DNA of 34,089 nt from Cyanobacteria bacterium UBA11372. GTDB lineage: Bacteria; Cyanobacteriota; Cyanobacteriia; Cyanobacteriales; Aerosakkonemataceae. A model generated the notes under the pieces. It made no database searches, was not told where the DNA came from, and was given only the letters and a program-made list of their open reading frames with translations. Shown here piece after piece: positions 1-8,448 of the stretch (its first letter is position 1; each line of letters opens with the position of its first letter). Location of the stretch: assembly GCA_003486675.1 (NCBI GenBank), contig DNGG01000505.1, positions 1 to 34,089 of the forward strand, in the 5' to 3' direction. Both the position numbers and the translations under genes were made by a program.

Positions 1-19
1 CAATTCAACGGACATCATA

Positions 20-1072
20 TCAGCTATTTGAGGGTCGCACCATTACTTTAATCGCTTCTCGGCTATCCATCGCGGCATACCCCCCTGGCACACCATCGAG
101 TTCGACGGTCATATCGAGAACGGGTGAAGGGTCAATTTTACCAGCCACTACATCAGCAAGCAGTTCGGGAATATAGGCACGAGCAGGTGCAACGCCTCCC
201 CGTAACGCAATATTGGACATAAACAAACGGGGGAGATTAATCGTTTCGCTACCGTGAGGTACTCCCACAAATCCGATCGCTCCTCCCGGACGGGCTATAG
301 CGATCGCACTCGCCATTGATGATTCGCTACCCACGCATTCCAGCACAGATTCTGCGCCACCTTGGGTCATCTCCAGCACAGAGTTAATCGCCTCCTCACC
401 CCGACTCGTGACAACATCGGTAGCGCCGAATTGTCGCGCTATTTCCAGGCGTCGTTGGTGACGACCTAGGATAATGATGCGATCTGCTCCCAAGCGTTTC
501 GCCGCCAGTACGCCGCACAGTCCGACTGCACCATCACCCACAACGGCTACGGTACTTCCGTCGCGCACTCCCGCTGAAACCGCAGCATGGTGACCAGTTG
601 ACATCACGTCTGTCAGCGGCAGAATAGCGGTGAGGAGAGCGTCATCATTCTCGACGGCTTCGGGAATCTTAACTAGCGTCCCGTCAGCGAATGGCGCCCG
701 CACGGCTTCTGCCTGTCCGCCGTTGTTTTTACCACCCCAAAAGCCGCCTTGAATGCAGGAGGTTTGCAATCCTTTGCCGCAGAACTCGCAGGAGCCATCA
801 GAGAAGGCAAAGGGAGCGAGGACGCGATCGCCTTTTTTGAGCGATCGCACATCCTTACCCACCTCTTCCACCACCCCCATCCACTCATGTCCTGTTCGCC
901 AACCCGGTTGCCAATCTTCCAAACCTCGATAAAACCATAGGTCAGAACCGCAAATACACGCATGAGTAATCCGGACAATTGCATCGGTAGATTGCTCGAT
1001 AACTGGATCGGGAACGCTCTCAACCCTCACGTCGCCCGGTGCATAGTATACCGTCGCTCGCATTTGATCCAC
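20..1072 (-). CDS. Zinc-dependent alcohol dehydrogenase (MDR family)
   Basis: This 350-residue protein is a medium-chain NAD(P)-dependent dehydrogenase that would oxidise an alcohol or reduce an aldehyde in the cytoplasm. The N-terminal GroES-like half carries the catalytic zinc ligands in CICGSD (about residues 39-44) and GHEW (about 61-64). The structural-zinc loop CEFCGKGLQTSC has three cysteines rather than the usual four, so structural zinc binding may be altered. A Rossmann segment follows with the nucleotide motif VVGDGAVGLCG (about residue 177). Length is normal for the family and the gene is complete: the ATG lies at 1070-1072 and the TGA at 20-22. It is divergent from the sulfotransferase gene across about 140 bp. 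The substrate cannot be told from sequence. Confidence 0.88.
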   Translation of the reverse strand: MDQMRATVYYAPGDVRVESVPDPVIEQSTDAIVRITHACICGSDLWFYRGLEDWQPGWRTGHEWMGVVEEVGKDVRSLKKGDRVLAPFAFSDGSCEFCGKGLQTSCIQGGFWGGKNNGGQAEAVRAPFADGTLVKIPEAVENDDALLTAILPLTDVMSTGHHAAVSAGVRDGSTVAVVGDGAVGLCGVLAAKRLGADRIIILGRHQRRLEIARQFGATDVVTSRGEEAINSVLEMTQGGAESVLECVGSESSMASAIAIARPGGAIGFVGVPHGSETINLPRLFMSNIALRGGVAPARAYIPELLADVVAGKIDPSPVLDMTVELDGVPGGYAAMDSREAIKVMVRPSNS

Positions 1073-1214
1073 TCCTGTTGATTGAGTCCAAGGTGTACAA
1101 GATCCAGATGCTTTCCGGTAAATGTAGGGTTTCAGACTACGACCTAAAAACTGTCTGGACTATTGCTATATAATAGCTCTACAATCTTTTTTATTAGTTT
1201 TTCAATAGGTGGAT

Positions 1215-2075
1215 ATGAGATTAGTAATTAAAACTCAGGTCTCTGATTCTAGTATTTGGAATGCTATTCAACCCCATAAAACGGATATAATCATCTCTAC
1301 TTCTCCGAAAACTGGAACAACTTTGACTCAGCAAATAGTTAATTTAATTATTAACGGTAACAGTAATTTTAAGTACCTTTACGATTTAAGTCCTTGGGTA
1401 GAAGAGAATCCAGAAATATTTTTTGGTTCGTTAGAAAACAAAGTTAACCATATAGATAAATTGCCCGACCCTAGATTTTTTAAAAGTCACTTGCCTTTTG
1501 ATGCGTTGCCATACTATCCAGAATGGAAATACATATCCCTACTCAGAGATGGCAGAGATATTGCTCAGTCTCTATATAATCATTTGAGAAGTCAAGATCC
1601 TAAATATTATAAAGACTTCGGAAGTGAGATGGCAGGCAGTTTTTCAGAATTTTGGGAGAAGTGGCTAAAGAATGAAGAATTTCCTGGATGGATTTTTTGT
1701 ACTCTTGTTTACAAGAGTTGGTGGAATGCCAGACATCTTCCCAACGTACTTTTAGTTCACTATTCTAATTTAATCAATCACAAGGAAAACGAAATTCAGA
1801 GAATTGCTAACTTTCTCAATATCGAGATAGACTCGGCAAAGATGAACACGATATTGCATGAATCTTCCTTTGAATATATGTCAAATAATTGGGAAAAGTT
1901 TCAGCCTCCGGGCTTTCTGCCTGGTAAATTTTTTGGAAATGGTAAAAATGGCAGATGGAAGGATTTGTTAACTCCCAAGCAAATTGAAGAATATGAAACT
2001 ATGGCTTGTGAGCAATTAGGCGCCGCATTAGCAAACTGGCTCCAAAGTGCTGGACTTTTAACCCAGTTTAATTAA
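1215..2075 (+). CDS. Sulfotransferase (PAPS-dependent, cytosolic type)
   Basis: This 286-residue protein would move a sulfuryl group from PAPS to an acceptor. The 5'-phosphosulfate loop PKTGTT is at residues 31-36, the candidate catalytic His is H92 in KSHLPF, and the 3'-phosphate site is RDGRDIAQS (R111, S119). The family's C-terminal nucleotide-binding region is echoed in GRWKDLLT near residue 250. The open frame can start at GTG 1209. I prefer ATG 1215 because AGG at 1207-1209 then sits 5 nt upstream as a Shine-Dalgarno. The gene is clearly richer in A+T than the dehydrogenase and transporter genes around it, which suggests recent acquisition. It ends 18 bp from the oppositely oriented GNAT pseudogene and has no obvious pathway partner. 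The acceptor is unknown. Confidence 0.85.
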   Translation: MRLVIKTQVSDSSIWNAIQPHKTDIIISTSPKTGTTLTQQIVNLIINGNSNFKYLYDLSPWVEENPEIFFGSLENKVNHIDKLPDPRFFKSHLPFDALPYYPEWKYISLLRDGRDIAQSLYNHLRSQDPKYYKDFGSEMAGSFSEFWEKWLKNEEFPGWIFCTLVYKSWWNARHLPNVLLVHYSNLINHKENEIQRIANFLNIEIDSAKMNTILHESSFEYMSNNWEKFQPPGFLPGKFFGNGKNGRWKDLLTPKQIEEYETMACEQLGAALANWLQSAGLLTQFN

Positions 2076-2093
2076 CAAAGCATTAGGCGCTAT

Positions 2094-2750
2094 TTAAATT
2101 ATAGATGACATCAATAGACAACTAGAAGGATTCTCAATAGAACTCAAAATCTGTTTACCTTGGAACTTGTATGACTTGTATTCAATGGCAAAATATTCAG
2201 TAAACCCAAGAGTCCGAAATAGGTGTTGAGAACCAACTGCGGTCGCTTCAGCAATAGCAATTTCAAACTTATTGCATTTAGCTAATTTCAAGTTTTCTGT
2301 CACTAAATTTTTGGCGATATATCTCTTACGATATCTCTCTTGTACTCCCAGCAGAAAAATATGCAGTACCTGTCCTGTTTTAATCGAATTACGGCTTCGG
2401 TAATTTTCTTCCAGTTCTGACAGCAAAGAAAAAATTGCTTCAAACTTCTCATCAATACCCTCTGGAGGTTGAGGATTGGTTGTCATAAAATCTTCAGAAA
2501 TAATGAATCCGAGGATATCGCCTGTTTTCCGATCTTTAGCAATTGTCTAGACTTGTTCATCTGCTGCTTTCTGACAGACTTGTACAGCCAACCGATAAAA
2601 CTCATTAAAGGAAATTTTTAGGGCGTTAGTGATGGGTTCAGAACTTGCAAATACCTGGGAGATACAAATAGCAGTCTCTTCGATATCACTATGGTCCATC
2701 GTTTGGAATAGAATTTCTTTTTGGCTATCAATAATTTCCATAATTTCCAT
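2094..2750 (-). pseudogene. GNAT-type acetyltransferase broken by one in-frame TAG
   Basis: Two open segments (2750-2547 and 2546-2094) lie in the same frame and are separated only by a TAG at 2547-2549. Read through, they give about 218 residues. The first part ends KAADEQV; after the stop come IAKDRKTGDILGF, a long helical region, RYRKRYIAKNL (resembling the GNAT acetyl-CoA motif A) and a C-terminal stretch with FRTLGF typical of GNAT motif B. That pattern fits an N-acetyltransferase with the stop between the first helices and the central beta sheet. The downstream ATG at 2486 would omit the N-terminal third, so a working truncated enzyme is unlikely. There is no frameshift or other stop. 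The gene may be a recent pseudogene, or the stop may be a sequencing error. Confidence 0.65.
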
Positions 2751-2807
2751 GTATTTGGTAGAACTTACAAAAAATCAACGCTAATGAATGGGAATTAAAT
2801 AACCTCC

Positions 2808-2841
2808 GTAAGTTGGGTTAAGATGAGGAAACCCAACCTAC
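2808..2841. repeat. Palindromic interspersed repeat, GTAGGTTGGGTT family
   Basis: A 12-bp arm at 2808-2819 pairs with AACCCAACCTAC at 2830-2841 with one mismatch and a 10-nt loop. It lies 30 bp beyond the stop of the PLP decarboxylase gene. The same arm sequence recurs at 5788-5878, on the other side of the two-gene operon. No T-run follows, so a terminator role is uncertain. Confidence 0.7.
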
Positions 2842-2871
2842 AAATTTTGGATGCTGTTTAATCCACGAGCC

Positions 2872-4245
2872 TTACGTAGCCGTTGACACAGCCCCTCTTA
2901 GTACCTTTGTCGTTACTACGTCAAGTGTCTGCCAAATCCGATCTATCCAATCTAGATGTTCCGGTTTCATCAAACAAGAGCGCAGACAGGTAATAGAGTC
3001 AATATCCCAATTAATTCCTTCTCCAGCCTCTAAAAATAGCTGTTTCGATACATTAGCTGTAGCTAAGTGGAGATTTTCCTGTGCCGCGACTTTAAAAATC
3101 TCCTTAGCCAGTCGTGAAGATTCACTCGCACTCTGAGATTTTACAGCCCAAACAACAATGTCCAATTGGGGCGTAAAAGGCACTATAAATCGCCCATCAT
3201 TTTGTAGCTTCTCAAAAAAAGTAAGTGCTGCTGTTCGCGACTTACTCAAATAACCAGCAAACTCACCCCCTGGAATTGTAGGTAGTAACCGTTGAGTTGC
3301 CCAGAGTGCTACCGCAGATGAACCCGCTCTGGAACATTCCAGGCTAATTTCACCTAAATGCAATTCGTCAGAACTAAAGTAAGTGAAGGGTGAATCATGT
3401 TTATAAAGCTTCCCAACAGAAGGATCTTTGAAGAGAATGCAGCCACAGCCGTAAGGTTGGAGTCCATGTTTGTGCGGATCGACAACAATTGAATCAACTT
3501 GTTTGAGACAATCATAAGCGGCTCTGGTTTCGGCATCAAGATTATCTGCCAGGATAAAGTAACCGCCATAAGCACCATCGGCATGGATGCGGAACCCATA
3601 TTCAGCCTGTAGTTCGAGAATTTCTGGTAGGGGATCGACAGCACCCATTCCTGTCGTCCCCATTGTCACAACAACTGTGCCAATATCACCTTGTTGTAGC
3701 AGTTTTTTCAGGGCTGCTACATCCATCCGGGCGCGACTATCACACCGAACAGATTGGAAAGGAATCCTCAGCACGCCGCAAATTCTGGAATGGGTGTAGT
3801 GTGCCTGATTAGAAGCGACAACTTTTTTGTTTGGTTGTAAATTTCCTGCCACCCATAAGGCTTCTAAATTCGCCATTGTGCCGCCACTGGTTAGATGTCC
3901 TAAATGAATTTCCCAACCGAACATTTTGGCAATTTCTGCAACTGCTTCTCTCTCCATTGCCGAACTTGCCCGTCCACCATCTTGGGCATGATTGTTGGGA
4001 TTGATCCAAAGGGATAGCATATATGCAAGACGGGCAATTTCTGTGGGAGGTTTGAGCATTTGCCCAGCGTAGAGGGGATGGTGATAGGGATAATTATCCT
4101 GCATCCGCTCTGCGACTTCCAACAGCACGGTTCTCATAGCATCTAGGTTGGGAGTGCGTGAGCATTTTGGTAGGCACGCGAAACCTTCTTCTAGTCGTGC
4201 TAGTGCTTCTTGAAGTAATCCCAAGCTTTCTTTTTCTAATGTCAT
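2872..4245 (-). CDS. PLP-dependent decarboxylase (group II amino-acid decarboxylase)
   Basis: This 457-residue protein belongs to the fold-type I PLP group II decarboxylases, which include aromatic-L-amino-acid, glutamate and diaminobutyrate decarboxylases. The motif TSGGTMANLEAL binds the cofactor phosphate. HADGAYGG carries the Asp (about residue 222) that contacts the pyridine nitrogen. DPHKHGLQPYG holds the Schiff-base Lys (about residue 260). Length is usual for the family and both ends are intact. A Shine-Dalgarno-like AGAGGA lies 9 nt upstream of the ATG. The gene follows the 387-residue unknown gene by 61 bp on the same strand, so the two are probably one operon. The product would be an amine, but the substrate cannot be assigned; an aromatic amino acid is one option given the possible PrnB-like neighbour. 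Confidence 0.85.
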   Translation of the reverse strand: MTLEKESLGLLQEALARLEEGFACLPKCSRTPNLDAMRTVLLEVAERMQDNYPYHHPLYAGQMLKPPTEIARLAYMLSLWINPNNHAQDGGRASSAMEREAVAEIAKMFGWEIHLGHLTSGGTMANLEALWVAGNLQPNKKVVASNQAHYTHSRICGVLRIPFQSVRCDSRARMDVAALKKLLQQGDIGTVVVTMGTTGMGAVDPLPEILELQAEYGFRIHADGAYGGYFILADNLDAETRAAYDCLKQVDSIVVDPHKHGLQPYGCGCILFKDPSVGKLYKHDSPFTYFSSDELHLGEISLECSRAGSSAVALWATQRLLPTIPGGEFAGYLSKSRTAALTFFEKLQNDGRFIVPFTPQLDIVVWAVKSQSASESSRLAKEIFKVAAQENLHLATANVSKQLFLEAGEGINWDIDSITCLRSCLMKPEHLDWIDRIWQTLDVVTTKVLRGAVSTAT

Positions 4246-4306
4246 TTGTTTGCATCCTCTGGTGAACTAATTTCACTTTTACTTTAACCTGTCAAGCATG
4301 TTTGCT

Positions 4307-5470
4307 TCAGCAGTCTTGGCTCTGGGAGTCTGAGTTAACAGAAGTCTTTGCTCTTAGAGTCATATTTAGCGGACAGCCACCCTTTACTTTACCCGTAGGG
4401 TCGAGTAGTTTAACTCTGCTATTTTCAAATTTTTCCAAAGTTTTGATAGCTGCACTACTTTCCGAAGCGGCTATCAAAGACCCTATTTCACCCCCTCCAA
4501 ATTCAGCACAAATACTCTGGTGTCCATCAGATATTCCGCATTGATAAGCTCGAACAAATTTTTCGTGTTCGGCTTCGAGTATGCTGGGTAAATTTTTCAT
4601 CATGGGCAATAGCTTCTGCTTGCAAATGACATTGATCAGATAATCGTGATCCCACATCATTAACCCACTTAAATTCTCTGACTGTACTAAGGACTGGGGA
4701 TTACCTGTAATCATAGTAGGGCGAATTTCACTTTCATATTTCTCCCTAGTAAAGTTCCCAGTTAATTTCATGGCTGCTCCCGATGCGTACATAAGTTCAG
4801 CAGCAGTTTCAAACTCAACTTTTGCTTGGTCGAGTTGGTCGTTACCAATGGCATCAACCAAGCGATTTAAACTCAAAATTAACGCTTGGCTAAATACTAA
4901 AAATATCCAATGTCCCTTCTTCCATATTTGAAGAGGAGAAAGAGTGAGGTTTGGTTCGATATTAAAATTGGCATTATAATAAGTGAAATTCTGGCTATTG
5001 TTGATATTATCATCAAAATTATATTCATCTAATCCTAACGCTCTTCTTAAGAGAAGAGCATAAGTGGTAAATCCCGATTTTACCAAGTTTTTATTAGCAT
5101 TAAAAGGAAGGCTTGTACTGAGTTCTAAAAAAGCTAAATAAGCTCTCAACAGGCTCGCAACTATTAAGGATGCAGGTTGTTTAGCTTTGACGTGTTGGAC
5201 TTCCATATAGCGGTCAAATTCTTGAACGTGCTGACACTTGAGGTTAGTGCCAGTGGAGAAATTTTCCTCCAGGGGAATGACTTCCACTGGGGTGAGTTGC
5301 TGCAAGGCGGCATTGATAGTATTCGCCTGCAAATATTCCTCGCCAGATAAAGCCTGTTGAAATTGTTTTAGTGCCTGATGCAACTGAATCGCTACGGGCT
5401 GACTCAATTGGTAACTGCTGACTAAATCCTGGGGCGGTAGCAAACAAAGATTCGCTAAATTAAGCGCCAT
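4307..5470 (-). CDS. Unknown protein, possible distant PrnB/IDO-like haem protein
   Basis: I do not firmly recognise this 387-residue protein. It is mostly helical, with no signal peptide or clear membrane segment. The part around residues 245-300 (KYESEIRPTM, then SGLMMWDHDYL) resembles from memory the FYDELRPF and following region of the PrnB family, a member of the haem-dependent IDO/TDO superfamily that acts on tryptophan derivatives. A haem-ligand His cannot be identified with confidence; HQSICAEFGGGEIGS (about 320-335) is a Gly-rich candidate region. The C-terminal tail is polar and poorly structured. It is the first gene of an apparent operon with a PLP decarboxylase 61 bp downstream, as expected of a small amine or alkaloid pathway. 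No strong Shine-Dalgarno precedes the ATG. Confidence 0.6.
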   Translation of the reverse strand: MALNLANLCLLPPQDLVSSYQLSQPVAIQLHQALKQFQQALSGEEYLQANTINAALQQLTPVEVIPLEENFSTGTNLKCQHVQEFDRYMEVQHVKAKQPASLIVASLLRAYLAFLELSTSLPFNANKNLVKSGFTTYALLLRRALGLDEYNFDDNINNSQNFTYYNANFNIEPNLTLSPLQIWKKGHWIFLVFSQALILSLNRLVDAIGNDQLDQAKVEFETAAELMYASGAAMKLTGNFTREKYESEIRPTMITGNPQSLVQSENLSGLMMWDHDYLINVICKQKLLPMMKNLPSILEAEHEKFVRAYQCGISDGHQSICAEFGGGEIGSLIAASESSAAIKTLEKFENSRVKLLDPTGKVKGGCPLNMTLRAKTSVNSDSQSQDC

Positions 5471-5959
5471 AGAAGTAACTTCTGGATAAGTTGCTAGTTA
5501 TGACGATAGCCTTGGCTGATAACCAAACCCTCAGAACAACTGCTGAATGTTTGATTGTTTGATCGCAATTTTTTCCGTAAAAACACCGAATACGAAGCGT
5601 TTTATAACTTCTAAATTTATAACTAGCAACCTAGGTTAATACTTGAGAAGCATCGATTTTGAGGCGATAAAGTTTGGTGGAAGAGTTGGCGATCGCTCTC
5701 ATTTCCCGCGACTTTTGGGTATAAATGCAACTTTCCCTACCAGGGTTCCCGTCGGGAGCATGTCAAGGCAAGCAATTAAAGAATCAAGTAGGTTGGGTTG
5801 AACGTAAGTGAAACCCAACCAGCAAGCAAGCTAGTTGGGTTTCGTACTAGTTGGGTTTCGTACCTCAACCCAACCTACAAAGCTACTAATGTCATTTTTT
5901 GGCATCCTCTTTGGGTTAATTATATTAAAGATGGATGCACGCTTTGACTAATTTTTGGG
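5471..5959. other. Intergenic region with palindromic repeats, no gene seen
   Basis: This 489-bp gap separates the start of the unknown/decarboxylase operon from the 3' end of the SulP gene. The part near 5471-5640 should hold the operon's promoter, but I cannot pick one convincingly. The only clear structure is the GTAGGTTGGGTT-family repeat at 5788-5878. Confidence 0.6.
5788..5878. repeat. Palindromic repeat, GTAGGTTGGGTT family, with internal duplication
   Basis: The perfect 14-bp arms GTAGGTTGGGTTGA (5788-5801) and TCAACCCAACCTAC (5865-5878) enclose a second inverted pair, AAACCCAAC (5811-5819) with GTTGGGTTT (5834-5842). A 16-bp unit at 5831-5846 is repeated immediately at 5847-5862. 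This is the larger relative of the hairpin at 2808-2841 and lies about 80 bp past the SulP stop codon. Confidence 0.8.
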
Positions 5960-8224
5960 TTAATTTAGGAAGTTTTGCAATTCGAGCGAGCAGTTTCTCA
6001 AACGTTCGGCTAGCAAGCTGACAATAAACTTGTGAAAGGTGGCTGCTAGTAGCGGTTCTTCGGTTTCGATGCGAGCAAAAGCTTGATTAGAAAGATGGTA
6101 AAGGCGACTGTTGCTCACGCTTACTACTGACGCAAAACGAGGTGCGTTACCATACAAACCCATTTCGCCAACAATCGCGCCGCTGGTGTAAGTCCGCAGT
6201 CGTTTTGTCTCACCATCGGCGAGTTCGACGACAACGCTAACTTGACCGGATTCTATAAAATAAAGCCCTTCAGAAAGATCGCCTTGGTGAAATAGAAATT
6301 CGCCTTCAGGCAGTTCCATCAATTCCAAATATTGCATTAATTTAGTCGCTTGCTCCGCCGAAAGAAAGCTGGTGCAAAGCTGCATCACCAAGGGTAAAAA
6401 ACGGGAACGGTGCAATTGACTAACTTCTAAAATTTGACTTTCGCACCACTCTAATCCTCGATCTAAATCGGGAAAAACCTGAACCACGGGATCGGGAGTT
6501 TCGAGGACGCCTCCCTGGTGGAATTGTTTGGCAGCATTTGGCGGTAGATCGGTAAAAACTAACTGCAATGACTGCTTTTTAGCAATTTGCTTGATTTTGG
6601 TAAAGCTCAAAACGGCAGAGGAGTCGAGTCCCGTTACGTGGCGAAAATCTAGGACGACAAAACGCAAGTTTTCGTTAGCAAGATCGAGTCGATCTCGAAT
6701 TTGATTGAGTAACTTGTTCGCCGTCCCAAAGAAGATTAATCCTTGCAGTTCCAGAATATAAGTTTGCTCGCCTTTTTGCCGCAGTATCTGTGCTTGGTTT
6801 GGGGATCTGTGAACGCGACTGCGGTAGTTGATGCCGGAATCTACCCGTTTCGCTACATCAATGCGGCTATAGTTGACAACAAATAGAATAATTTCTGCAA
6901 CTAAGCCAACTCCCACGCCTTGCAGAAAGCCAACTGCACCGACAACAACTAGAATTAACAAGACGATGAAATATTCAGATTTGGGCAGTTTATGCCCAGC
7001 GTCCCAAAGGGATTCAACCAGTAAAGATAAACCGAAAAATAACAGCAAGCCGCCTAAAATTGGCTTGGGGAATAAGGATAAAGTAGCAGCGCCGAAAAAT
7101 AATGCGATCGCAAACACACCGGCTGAAATTAAACCCACGAGGCGACTGCTAGCACCCAAGCGATAAACTAACAATGAATCGCTCAATGTATGGTAACCAA
7201 CCATACCGCCACCAACTCCTACCGCTAAATTGGCAATGCCCGCTGCTTTTAATTCTCGATTAAAGTCAATATCGCATTCAGCCGCTAATTCCAGGGCACT
7301 GGCATTGAGCAAAATCGCAATGGGACTGATAGCGGCAATCGTTAATATATCGCCAATAATTTGCGTTGAAATGACTGACCAATCCACCTGGATTAATTTT
7401 GCTGGATTGAAAGGTTGCCAAAGACTTCCAGAGGCAAAAGGTTCTAGCAGCCAACCTTTTGCGATCGCATCTTCAAAAGCAGTATGACTTGTCCATAAAA
7501 ATAGATAAAACAATCCAATTGCTGCTATAATTGCAGTTGGTACAATCGACCAATGGTTGTAACGGCGTGAAATTAAAACCAGCAGGGCGGCAAAAATCAA
7601 TCCGGGTAACCACCGCAGCAATATGTCAGTTTGAAACATCACCGCAAGGCTGGAGAAATTTAGCTTTACATCGGTCATAATTTCAAGAGAACCGCGAAAT
7701 AATAACCAACCTGTTCCTGCTAAAAATCCCGCGATCGCTGGGTAGGGAATAAACCGAATCAATTCCCCCACTTTGAACTGTCCCAACGCTAGGAGAAATG
7801 CTCCCGTTAACCAAGCAGTAAGGGCAAATGTGGCAAGTATCGTGACAAAAATTGTTTCTGCATCCGCACTATCAGATAAACTGCTGCTAATTGCTGCGGC
7901 ACTTCCCGCTAAAACTGCCACTGGTAGCGTGTCTATATCAGCGGTAATTGTGGGGAAGGAACTGGTCAAAGAAGTGACAACGCGAACTGCGATCGCGCTC
8001 GACAAAACAATGCCAATTCCCTGAGCGAGCTTGCTTGTCAAATCCCCTGAAAACACGAACGCCGCCAAAGAAGTATCAAATAATACCCCTATGATGCCGC
8101 TCAGGAGTCCGGCTGCCAGACTGCTCGGCAATGTTTTAGCATCAAACTCAAGAAAGAAATTGGCAAACGGAAACGAAAGGTTGGCGATCGCGTTGCTTAA
8201 ATTGCTATCCTGGCTTTTTGTCAT
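5960..8224 (-). CDS. SulP/SLC26-type transporter with STAS and cNMP-binding domains
   Basis: This 754-residue inner-membrane transporter has three parts. Residues about 20-445 form a SulP core of 10-12 hydrophobic segments (for example GLLSGIIGVLFD, FLAGTGWLLF). A STAS domain spans about 460-570, with GLDSSAVLSF at the site equivalent to the phosphorylated Ser of anti-anti-sigma factors. A cyclic-nucleotide-binding domain spans about 610-745. Its phosphate-binding cassette reads GEMGLYGNAPRFASV and keeps the key Glu and Arg, so ligand binding is plausible. Known SulP substrates are sulfate, bicarbonate and other anions; this one is not assigned. AGGA 5 nt before the ATG is a good ribosome site. 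With an adenylate cyclase and a STAS circuit at 16.6-25.9 kb, control by cAMP or STAS partners is an attractive inference. Confidence 0.88.
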   Translation of the reverse strand: MTKSQDSNLSNAIANLSFPFANFFLEFDAKTLPSSLAAGLLSGIIGVLFDTSLAAFVFSGDLTSKLAQGIGIVLSSAIAVRVVTSLTSSFPTITADIDTLPVAVLAGSAAAISSSLSDSADAETIFVTILATFALTAWLTGAFLLALGQFKVGELIRFIPYPAIAGFLAGTGWLLFRGSLEIMTDVKLNFSSLAVMFQTDILLRWLPGLIFAALLVLISRRYNHWSIVPTAIIAAIGLFYLFLWTSHTAFEDAIAKGWLLEPFASGSLWQPFNPAKLIQVDWSVISTQIIGDILTIAAISPIAILLNASALELAAECDIDFNRELKAAGIANLAVGVGGGMVGYHTLSDSLLVYRLGASSRLVGLISAGVFAIALFFGAATLSLFPKPILGGLLLFFGLSLLVESLWDAGHKLPKSEYFIVLLILVVVGAVGFLQGVGVGLVAEIILFVVNYSRIDVAKRVDSGINYRSRVHRSPNQAQILRQKGEQTYILELQGLIFFGTANKLLNQIRDRLDLANENLRFVVLDFRHVTGLDSSAVLSFTKIKQIAKKQSLQLVFTDLPPNAAKQFHQGGVLETPDPVVQVFPDLDRGLEWCESQILEVSQLHRSRFLPLVMQLCTSFLSAEQATKLMQYLELMELPEGEFLFHQGDLSEGLYFIESGQVSVVVELADGETKRLRTYTSGAIVGEMGLYGNAPRFASVVSVSNSRLYHLSNQAFARIETEEPLLAATFHKFIVSLLAERLRNCSLELQNFLN

Positions 8225-8292
8225 AAAAGTCCTGAGTTGTTAACCTAGCCAGTAGGATGGAATTACACTTACTTAATTTGTTTTTAGTCAGC

Positions 8293-8412
8293 GACATTCC
8301 TCAGAGGTTGTGGTGCGTTACGTTTGACTAACGCACCCTACACAAAATACTAAGGGACATTCCTCAGAGGTTGTGGTGCGTTACGTTTGACTAACGCACC
8401 CTAGACAAAATA
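8293..8412. repeat. Tandem pair of 57-bp hairpin repeats
   Basis: Copies at 8293-8349 and 8356-8412 differ at one position (C at 8341, G at 8404) and are separated by 6 bp. Each contains GGTGCGTTA and TAACGCACC as an inverted pair with an 8-nt loop. They lie between the 3' end of the EamA gene and the start of the SulP gene, so they may also fold in the EamA transcript's 3' end. Confidence 0.85.
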
Positions 8413-8448
8413 GCCTTGACTATTAGCAATTAGCAATTAGCCAATTTC

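Noticed and set aside
1..23. Partial MITE-like arm at the left window edge
   Set aside because: Only the outer half of the pattern matches (GATATGATGTCC in reverse) and the rest would be outside the window.
1169..1174. TATAAT as a -10 box for the sulfotransferase gene
   Set aside because: No acceptable -35 hexamer at 16-18 bp spacing, and the surrounding DNA is generally AT-rich.
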